Below, piece by piece: positions 1-4,396 of a DNA stretch of 7,760 bases; position 1 is the first letter of the stretch, and every line of letters starts with the position of its first letter. A program made the translations under genes and the position numbers. The DNA lies in NCBI GenBank assembly GCA_017552845.1, contig JAFZOE010000150.1:1-7760 (forward strand), in the 5' to 3' direction. The notes beneath the pieces were generated by a model. That model was not told where the DNA came from and ran no database searches. It saw only the letters and a list, made by a program, of their open reading frames with translations. Source of the DNA: Clostridia bacterium (lineage in GTDB: Bacteria; Bacillota; Clostridia; Oscillospirales; Acutalibacteraceae).

Positions 1-517
1 GCGCAAGATAATTGTTGAAAGCCAAGCTGTCAATATGATTAGCGCTGACTACAAAGCCGGTGTCCGGGTCGAGAACCTTCCACTGAACGGGATCGAATCT
101 GAAATAGTAAATGGTATTGAGCTCGTAGCCATTATCATCAACATAGGAATTCTCCGCAAATCTACCCAGGCCAGTCATATATGGACGGTAAGCAGAGAAA
201 CGCACTGCTCGGTATTTACCACCGTCAAGAACGAAATCGGCAAATTCCGCAAAATCGCCGGCGATCATATTGCCGTCATAATAAATTCCCGTGCCGCTGT
301 AATAGCCGTAGCTCTCCCAAGCAGCGCTTTCCGCAGCCGAGTTGAGAGCAGCTGTCTGCTCAACTCGGCTTTGAGGATAGGTGCCGTATTCAATGATAGC
401 CCCTGCGGAATAAGAGCCGGCCTCATCCGCCAAAGCAACAAAGCTGCCGACAGCGACCGCGCTAAGCACAAGCATCAGCGAGAGAATGAGAGATACAGTT
501 ATTTTAGTATTTTTCAT
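1..517 (-). CDS. secreted DUF6273-type protein, N-terminal part (C-terminus beyond left edge)
   Basis: Reading the minus strand from the ATG at 517-515 gives 172 codons without a stop up to the window edge, so the gene is open at its 3' end. The start has an excellent ribosome binding site (GGGAGG, 530-525, 7 bases before ATG). Residues 1-30 look like a Sec signal peptide: Lys2 and Lys5, a hydrophobic stretch from about 6 to 28, and an ALA-DE cleavage site after residue 30. The mature part has the pattern I know from DUF6273 proteins of Clostridia: EYGTYPQS (43-50), SYGYYSGTG (69-77), KYRAVRFS (101-108), NTIYYFRFDPVQWKVLD (134-150) and VVSANHID (156-163). The molecular function of this family is not known; it is exported or surface-associated. 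It is transcribed divergently from the nitrogen genes and probably unrelated to them. It contains a perfect 12-bp inverted repeat (335-370). The gene and its export are well supported; the family call is from memory of sequence patterns. Confidence 0.85.
   Translation of the reverse strand, partial: MKNTKITVSLILSLMLVLSAVAVGSFVALADEAGSYSAGAIIEYGTYPQSRVEQTAALNSAAESAAWESYGYYSGTGIYYDGNMIAGDFAEFADFVLDGGKYRAVRFSAYRPYMTGLGRFAENSYVDDNGYELNTIYYFRFDPVQWKVLDPDTGFVVSANHIDSLAFNNYLA
335..370. repeat. perfect 12-bp inverted repeat inside the DUF6273-type gene
   Basis: AGCCGAGTTGAG (335-346) and CTCAACTCGGCT (359-370) are exact reverse complements separated by 12 bases. CAG (349-351) and CTG (356-358) can extend the stem inside, leaving a CTGT loop and a 2-base bulge. 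It lies in codons for residues about 50-61, just after the YPQS motif. No T-run follows on either strand, so it is not an intrinsic terminator. It may be chance in a repetitive Ala/Ser-rich stretch, or an mRNA structure. Confidence 0.6.
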
Positions 518-558
518 ATTATAACCTCCCAAACTATTTTATAATTTCTTACCTATAT

Positions 559-588
559 ATTTTATCATACCGATACGTTGAAATACAA
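559..588 (-). promoter_or_regulatory. candidate sigma-A promoter of the DUF6273-type gene
   Basis: On the minus strand TTGTAT (588-583) and TAAAAT (564-559) are separated by 18 bases, about 40 bases before the start codon. The -35 is imperfect and the region is very A/T-rich, so chance matches are likely. No other better candidate was seen between here and the ribosome binding site. Confidence 0.3.
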
Positions 589-737
589 TAGGTATTACAT
601 AATAACAAATATTTAGTCAGGTTATTTAGAATGAAAAATATATCTATTTCATTTATTCTTTTTGCACAAAAAGTTTTCATCATAAAGTAACAGGAATATA
701 CATATATCCCGATTTTGGAGAAATTGTCAGAAACGGG
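589..737. other. A/T-rich divergent intergenic spacer
   Basis: This is the part of the 404-base non-coding region (518-921) to the left of the glnA promoter. I see no credible gene. The only structures noted are a short inverted repeat, CTTTTTG/CAAAAAG (658-664 and 667-673), made mostly of A and T runs, and the TGTCA/TGACA repeat that begins at 725 and is listed separately. It may hold upstream promoter or operator sites, but none can be assigned. Confidence 0.5.
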
Positions 738-743
738 TTGACA
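725..743. promoter_or_regulatory. inverted repeat overlapping the -35 of the glnA promoter (possible operator)
   Basis: TGTCA (725-729) and TGACA (739-743) form an inverted repeat with 9 bases between them, and the right arm is part of the -35 hexamer. Known Bacillus GlnR/TnrA sites are TGTNA-N7-TNACA, so both half-sites fit but the spacing is two bases too long. A repressor bound here would cover the -35. The long spacing makes a true GlnR site doubtful. Confidence 0.25.
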
Positions 744-766
744 TATAACTGTTCGGAGAGTAAAAT
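738..766 (+). promoter_or_regulatory. sigma-A promoter of the glnA operon
   Basis: TTGACA (738-743, perfect -35) and TAAAAT (761-766, one mismatch to TATAAT) are separated by the ideal 17 bases. Transcription would start near 771-774, only a few bases before the first leader hairpin. It is the best promoter match seen in the window and lies about 290 bases upstream of the glnA start codon, leaving room for the structured leader. Confidence 0.75.
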
Positions 767-777
767 TACAAGCAAGG

Positions 778-793
778 AAGGCAAAGGCGTCTT
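778..793 (+). ncRNA. ANTAR-type hexaloop hairpin 1 (candidate antiterminator)
   Basis: AAGGC (778-782) pairs with GTCTT (789-793), with one G-U pair, around the six-base loop AAAGGC (783-788). The loop has A at position 1 and G at position 4, the two bases known to be recognised by ANTAR-domain RNA-binding proteins (EutV, NasR, AmiR group). Its 3' half and loop use the bases that form the 5' arm of the terminator at 783-826, so the two folds exclude each other, as in ANTAR antitermination. The pairing and overlap are seen directly; the ANTAR assignment is inference, and no ANTAR gene lies in the window. Confidence 0.55.
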
Positions 794-826
794 TGAGTTT
801 CGGCTCATTGACGCCTTTTTTCTTTT
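783..826 (+). terminator. intrinsic terminator 1 in the glnA leader
   Basis: AAAGGCGTC (783-791) pairs perfectly with GACGCCTTT (810-818). Inside is a 2x2 TT/TT internal loop, then TGAG (794-797) with CTCA (804-807) and the loop TTTCGG. A T-run (816-826, TTTTTTCTTTT) follows at once. It lies only about 50 bases after the predicted transcription start and far before glnA, so it is an attenuator rather than the end of a gene. Confidence 0.8.
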
Positions 827-857
827 CATAATTTCCAATTCTATTTTGTCAAAGCTT

Positions 858-873
858 AAAGCAACGGTGCTTT
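858..873 (+). ncRNA. ANTAR-type hexaloop hairpin 2 (candidate antiterminator)
   Basis: AAAGC (858-862) pairs perfectly with GCTTT (869-873) around the six-base loop AACGGT (863-868), again with A at 1 and G at 4. It overlaps the whole 5' arm of terminator 2 (AAAG 858-861 and the arm from 865 on), so the hairpin and terminator cannot both form. Together with hairpin 1 it gives two hexaloops in one leader, as in known ANTAR targets, but here each one has its own terminator. Recognition by an ANTAR protein is inference. Confidence 0.6.
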
Positions 874-906
874 TCCGTCGGGAAGAGTGCCGCTTTTTGT
901 TTTATT
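858..906 (+). terminator. intrinsic terminator 2 in the glnA leader
   Basis: CGGTGCTTTTCC (865-876) pairs along all 12 positions, with G-U pairs, to GGAAGAGTGCCG (881-892) around the loop GTCG. AAAG (858-861) can pair with CTTT (893-896) beyond a CAA bulge. The stem is followed by TTTTTGTTTTATT (894-906). It ends immediately before the ribosome binding site of the short ORF at 922, so both this ORF and glnA are expressed only on read-through. Confidence 0.75.
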
Positions 907-921
907 AAGGAGGTTGATACA

Positions 922-1017
922 ATGAATAGCGGAGAATTCGGTTTCCGGTTTTACGATTCGCCGGTATTCCCTATTAATCCCATAGCTCCGGTCAATACCG
1001 CCGGATGCCGAAAATAA
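922..1017 (+). CDS. 31-residue leader peptide or small protein upstream of glnA
   Basis: ATG at 922 is preceded by a perfect AAGGAGG (907-913) at 8 bases, a stronger site than that of most genes here. The reading frame gives 31 codons and TAA at 1015-1017. The peptide begins MNSGEFGFRFYDSP and ends NTAGCRK. It has three Phe, four Pro, three Asn and one Cys, no signal peptide or membrane segment, and no run of Gln or Glu codons of the kind used in ribosome-stalling attenuators. It sits between terminator 2 and glnA, 42 bases before the glnA start. CGGTATT (962-968) and AATACCG (994-1000) could pair within it. I do not recognise the peptide. It may be a translated leader that couples to glnA, or a small regulator of glutamine synthetase; both are speculative. 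Confidence 0.55.
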   Translation: MNSGEFGFRFYDSPVFPINPIAPVNTAGCRK

Positions 1018-1059
1018 ATGGATAAAGAAAAAATAACATAAATAACGGAGGAAAAAACA

Positions 1060-2403
1060 ATGAGCAGATTAACAAAAGAAGACATCCTTAAGAGCGCAAT
1101 GGAGAATAATGTTGAATTCGTCAGACTGCAGTTCACCGATTTATTCGGCATTATGAAGAATGTGGCAATTACCGTTTCGCAGCTTGAAAAAGCGCTTGAC
1201 AATGAGTGCATGTTTGACGGCTCGTCAATTGACGGCTTTGCAAGAATTGATGAGAGCGATATGTATCTTCATCCCGATTATGATACATGGGCAATAGTTC
1301 CCTGGAGAAAGCATCACGAAATCCAGACCGGCAGACTTATCTGCTCGGTATATAAAGCGGATAACAAAACTCCTTTCGAGGGCGATCCGAGAAACATTCT
1401 CAAACGAGTTATGGCCGAGGCGGCAGATATGGGTTACGGCTTCAACGTCGGCCCCGAATGCGAATTCTTCTTCTTCAAACTCGACGAGAGTGGAAAACCG
1501 ACTCTTGAAACCGGCGACGAAGCGGGCTACTTTGACCTGAACCCGATTGACCACGGCGAGAACTGCCGCAGAGATATCTGCCTTGCGCTTGAAAAAATGG
1601 GCTATACCATCGAGGCGTCTCATCACGAGGTTGCCGAAGGTCAGCACGAAATCGACTTCCAGTTCGGCGACGGACTTCTTACCGCCGACAGAGTCATGAC
1701 CTTCAAGCATGTTGTCAAGACTTACGCCACGAAGCACGGCCTTCACGCGACCTTTATGCCGAAACCGATTTACGGCATCAACGGCAGCGGCATGCATACG
1801 AACATGAGCCTTTATGATACAAAGACCGGCAAGAATATTTTTGACGATCCCGACGGCGAGCTCGGTCTTTCAAAAGAGGCCTATTCATTCATAGCAGGCA
1901 TTATGGAGCATATCAAGGGAATCGCCGTCTTCTCAAACCCGACCGTCAACTCATACAAGCGCCTTGTTCCCGGCTATGAAGCCCCGAGCTATCTTGTATG
2001 GAGCACTTCAAACCGTTCCTGCCTTATCAGAATCCCCGCCAGCAGAGGCAAGGGAACGAGAGTTGAGCTTCGCTGCCCCGATCCGACCTGCAACCCGTAT
2101 CTCGAAATGGCGCTCTGCCTTGCCGCAGGTCTTGACGGCATAAAGAGAGGCCTCGTTCCGAAGCCCGCCTATGATGAGAACGTATTTGTCCTTTCAGAGG
2201 AAGAGCTTGCGAAGGAAGGCATTGACTGCCTGCCCGGAACGCTCGAAGAAGCTATCGAGGAAGCTGAGAAGGATTCATTTGTAAAAGAGGTCATCGGCTC
2301 TCAGGCGTTTGATAACTATATCAAGGGCAAGAAAGCCGAATGGGATGATTACAGAACAAAAGTCAGCCAGTGGGAAATAGAGCAGTATATGATCAACTAT
2401 TGA
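1060..2403 (+). CDS. glnA: glutamine synthetase, type I-alpha
   Basis: The 447-residue protein makes glutamine from glutamate, ammonium and ATP, as a cytoplasmic dodecamer in this family. The start has CGGAGG (1046-1051) at 8 bases. The N-terminal beta-grasp has FDGSSIDGF (52-60), whose Asp/Ser loop completes the neighbour's active site. The catalytic domain shows metal and substrate residues in GPECEFF (131-137), EVAEGQHEID (190-199), KPIYGINGSGMH (235-246), NPTVNSYKRLVPGYEAP (293-309) and RIPASRGKGTRVE (324-336). Length and sequence follow Bacillus subtilis GlnA nearly end to end. The adenylylation loop Tyr and the 25-residue insert of the GSI-beta type are absent. Arg62 lies where B. subtilis Arg62 mediates feedback inhibition by glutamine, and the C-terminus (WEIEQYMINY) resembles the Bacillus tail involved in GlnR/TnrA regulation. 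Feedback inhibition is therefore the likely control of activity. It is probably the first large gene of the operon, behind the attenuated leader. Confidence 0.98.
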   Translation: MSRLTKEDILKSAMENNVEFVRLQFTDLFGIMKNVAITVSQLEKALDNECMFDGSSIDGFARIDESDMYLHPDYDTWAIVPWRKHHEIQTGRLICSVYKADNKTPFEGDPRNILKRVMAEAADMGYGFNVGPECEFFFFKLDESGKPTLETGDEAGYFDLNPIDHGENCRRDICLALEKMGYTIEASHHEVAEGQHEIDFQFGDGLLTADRVMTFKHVVKTYATKHGLHATFMPKPIYGINGSGMHTNMSLYDTKTGKNIFDDPDGELGLSKEAYSFIAGIMEHIKGIAVFSNPTVNSYKRLVPGYEAPSYLVWSTSNRSCLIRIPASRGKGTRVELRCPDPTCNPYLEMALCLAAGLDGIKRGLVPKPAYDENVFVLSEEELAKEGIDCLPGTLEEAIEEAEKDSFVKEVIGSQAFDNYIKGKKAEWDDYRTKVSQWEIEQYMINY

Positions 2404-2439
2404 TTCACCGGCAATAACTGACTTTTTCTCCTTTTTACA

Positions 2440-2473
2440 GGGAATGCTCTTTGTGAAAGCTGAGAGCATTCCC
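2440..2473. other. 11-bp perfect hairpin between glnA and amt, no U-tract
   Basis: GGGAATGCTCT (2440-2450) and AGAGCATTCCC (2463-2473) are exact reverse complements around a 12-base loop. It lies 37 bases after the glnA stop. ACACTTAATAAAGG follows, so on the plus strand there is no T-run, and on the minus strand the flank is A-rich. It is thus not an ordinary intrinsic terminator. It may protect the glnA 3' end, mark an RNA processing site that sets different glnA and amt levels, or be a weak terminator. Confidence 0.6.
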
Positions 2474-2501
2474 ACACTTAATAAAGGAGATATCTGCGGC
2501 G

Positions 2502-2590
2502 GATTCAATTGTGCTTATTTCCGCTGTCAATAAACATAAACGAAAGAGAAATTATATATTATGACTGATTCAATTTTCACCGCTGTCAAT
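2502..2590 (+). repeat. imperfect direct repeat of the amt start region
   Basis: GATTCAATT occurs at 2502-2510 and 2567-2575, and CCGCTGTCAAT at 2521-2531 and 2580-2590, in the same order. The spacers between blocks are 10 and 4 bases, so the length difference (6) keeps the reading frame of the copies the same. The second copy encodes residues 3-10 of Amt. The first copy has the strong ribosome binding site AAAGGAG (2483-2489) ahead of it, but GCGGCG where the gene has ATGACT. It looks like a duplicated gene start whose first copy lost its ATG; this history is inference. Confidence 0.55.
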
Positions 2591-4315
2591 GACAGCATTT
2601 TTGGAGTCTGGTTCCTAATAGGTGCGGCGCTTGTATTCTTTATGCAATGCGGCTTCGCAATGGTTGAAAGCGGATTCACAAGAGCAAAAAACGCCGGCAA
2701 CATCATAATGAAAAACCTGATGGATTTCTGTATCGGCGCAGTGATGTTTATCCTGCTGGGTTTCGGCTTAATGATGGGTGAAGAGTGCCTGGGCGGTATT
2801 ATCGGCATGCCGACGCTCGGAGTTTTTACTGATTACGCTCATTTTGACTGGTCGAATTTCGTATTCAATCTAGTTTTCTGCGCAACAGCTGCAACGATAG
2901 TTTCCGGTGCAATGGCAGAGAGAACGAAGTTTTCTTCCTACTGCATCTATTCAGCAGTTATTTCTGCTGTCGTTTATCCGATAGAAGCAGGCTGGATATG
3001 GAACGGCAACGGTTGGCTCGCGAAGCTAGGTTTTCATGATTTCGCCGGTTCAACGGCAATCCACATGGTCGGCGGCATCGCCGCATTTATAGGAGCTGCA
3101 ATGCTCGGCCCGCGTATCGGCAAATACAAAGTTGATAAGGCAACGGGCAAAAAAACAGCAAGAGCAATTCCCGGACACAACCTTACGGTCGGAGCACTCG
3201 GAGTATTCATTCTCTGGTTCGGATGGTATGGTTTCAACGGCGCGGCCGCTACAAATACCGATATGCTCGCTTCAATATTTGTTACAACCACTCTCGCTCC
3301 TTCGGTTGCAACGGTAGTTACTATGATATTCACCTGGATAAAGGACGGCAAACCCGATGTATCAATGAGCCTTAACGCCTCGCTTGCGGGCCTTGTGGCA
3401 ATTACCGCGCCCTGCGACTGCACCGACGCTCTCGGCTCCATAATCATAGGAGCTGTTTCGGGAATTCTGGTTGTTGTTGCCGTTGAGTTTATTGATAAAA
3501 AGCTGCATGTCGATGATCCCGTCGGCGCCTGCGCCGTTCACCTCGCAAACGGAATCTGGGGCACCTTCGCAGTCGGCCTTTTCTCAACCGGCGCAAACGG
3601 AGTCGGCAAAGGCCTTTTCTACGGCGGCGGTCTGCATCAGCTCGGTCTTCAGGCACTCGGATTTGTATGCGTCGCTTCATGGACCGTTGTCACAATGCTT
3701 ATAGTTTTCAATCTTATTAAGAAATTCCACGGTCTTCGTGTCAGCGAAGAGGAGGAAATCAAAGGCCTCGATGCAACGGAGCACAATCTTCCCTCCGCCT
3801 ATGCTGATTTCATGCCGGCAATGGCAGTTGCAACCTCGGCTTCGATGAAGGCGATTCTTCCCGATGCGAAAGACGTCACTCCTCTTATCCCCGCTCAGCC
3901 GGTTGAAGCGGCGGTTCCGGTCGAAACATATATGACCTCTAACAAACCGCGTCTGACAAAGATAGTCATGGTATTCGATCCCGCAAGGTTTGAGGCTGTA
4001 AAGGATGCGATGAACGATATCGGCGTTACCGGAATGACCGTCACGAACGTTATGGGCTGCGGCACTCAGAAAGGACACAATATCAAGAAATACCGCGGAG
4101 TTGAGATAGAGGAAATGAATCTCAATCCCAAGATGAAACTTGAAATGGTGGTTTCGGCAGTGCCTGTTCAGGATGTAGTCGAAGCAGCGCGCAGAGTGCT
4201 CTACACGGGCAATATCGGCGACGGTAAGATATTCATCTATGAGGTTGACGACGTCGTCAAAGTCCGCACCGGTGAGCGCGGATACGACGCTTTGCAGGGC
4301 GAAGACGATATTTAA
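2561..4315 (+). CDS. amt: ammonium transporter fused to a C-terminal PII (GlnB/GlnK) domain
   Basis: The 584 residues hold an Amt channel (about 1-400) with 11 visible membrane segments, an Ala/Pro/Val-rich linker (about 417-462) and a PII domain (about 465-575). Channel landmarks are the twin pore histidines His168 (STAIHMVGG) and His327 (GACAVHLANG), Asp160, Phe106 and Phe225; the residue aligned by eye with E. coli Ser219 is Ala229. It sits in the cytoplasmic membrane as a trimer in this family and imports ammonium. The PII part keeps GCGTQKGH (499-506, with Gln503 and Lys504 of the 2-oxoglutarate/ATP site) and GNIGDGKIFIYEV (550-562). In the T-loop YRGVEI (511-516), Ile516 replaces the Tyr51 that enteric PII proteins uridylylate. 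Gating by tethered PII in response to ATP/ADP and 2-oxoglutarate is inferred. The ATG start at 2561 has only a weak upstream site (AAAGAGAA near 2543-2550); the good AAAGGAG is 70 bases away. Confidence 0.96.
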   Translation: MTDSIFTAVNDSIFGVWFLIGAALVFFMQCGFAMVESGFTRAKNAGNIIMKNLMDFCIGAVMFILLGFGLMMGEECLGGIIGMPTLGVFTDYAHFDWSNFVFNLVFCATAATIVSGAMAERTKFSSYCIYSAVISAVVYPIEAGWIWNGNGWLAKLGFHDFAGSTAIHMVGGIAAFIGAAMLGPRIGKYKVDKATGKKTARAIPGHNLTVGALGVFILWFGWYGFNGAAATNTDMLASIFVTTTLAPSVATVVTMIFTWIKDGKPDVSMSLNASLAGLVAITAPCDCTDALGSIIIGAVSGILVVVAVEFIDKKLHVDDPVGACAVHLANGIWGTFAVGLFSTGANGVGKGLFYGGGLHQLGLQALGFVCVASWTVVTMLIVFNLIKKFHGLRVSEEEEIKGLDATEHNLPSAYADFMPAMAVATSASMKAILPDAKDVTPLIPAQPVEAAVPVETYMTSNKPRLTKIVMVFDPARFEAVKDAMNDIGVTGMTVTNVMGCGTQKGHNIKKYRGVEIEEMNLNPKMKLEMVVSAVPVQDVVEAARRVLYTGNIGDGKIFIYEVDDVVKVRTGERGYDALQGEDDI

Positions 4316-4336
4316 CAGCAGAATATATGCAATTAA

Positions 4337-4369
4337 GGGCAGTTTTACACTGCCCGGATATTGCTTTTT
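4337..4369 (+). terminator. intercistronic hairpin with delayed T-run, weak terminator or processing site
   Basis: GGGCAGT (4337-4343) and ACTGCCC (4349-4355) form a perfect 7-bp stem with a 5-base loop, 22 bases after the amt stop. The T-run (4365-4369) starts nine bases after the stem, too far for an efficient terminator. It more likely dampens transcription, or shapes mRNA ends, between amt and the glutamate synthase genes. No clear new promoter follows it. Confidence 0.4.
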
Positions 4370-4381
4370 AAGAACAAGTAT

Positions 4382-4389
4382 AAAGGAAG
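4382..4389 (+). promoter_or_regulatory. ribosome binding site fixing the glutaminase-subunit start
   Basis: AAAGGAAG ends 7 bases before ATG 4397. The only upstream in-frame alternative, TTG at 4361, has no ribosome binding site and directly follows the hairpin at 4337-4355, so ATG 4397 is preferred. Confidence 0.7.
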
Positions 4390-4396
4390 TCTGATT

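Noticed and set aside
35..544. Plus-strand 169-codon open frame
   Set aside because: It lies opposite the signal-peptide-bearing DUF6273-type gene, has no ribosome binding site and no family-like motifs; it is a shadow.
631..690. 19-codon ORF (MKNISISFIL...) in the divergent spacer
   Set aside because: No convincing ribosome binding site, composition typical of random A/T-rich sequence, and it lies upstream of the glnA promoter.
1018..1041. 7-codon ORF (MDKEKIT) starting right after the 31-codon ORF stop
   Set aside because: No ribosome binding site of its own and too short to judge; adjacency of TAA and ATG could be chance.
767..1059. Glutamine riboswitch or T-box in the glnA leader
   Set aside because: I could not find the conserved core of the glnA-type glutamine aptamer or the T-box sequence; the terminators with hexaloop hairpins explain the leader better.
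2511..2564. GTG-started 17-codon ORF overlapping the amt start
   Set aside because: The nearest ribosome binding site is about 21 bases away; kept only as part of the duplicated-start observation.
3034..4078. Minus-strand frames within amt (3034-3447, 3489-3680, 3677-4078) and similar ones within glnA (1225-1797)
   Set aside because: They overlap clearly conserved genes completely, lack ribosome binding sites and have compositions expected of antisense frames.
4361..4396. TTG start extending the glutaminase subunit by 12 residues
   Set aside because: No ribosome binding site, directly behind a stable hairpin, and the added residues do not belong to the family; ATG 4397 has a good site.
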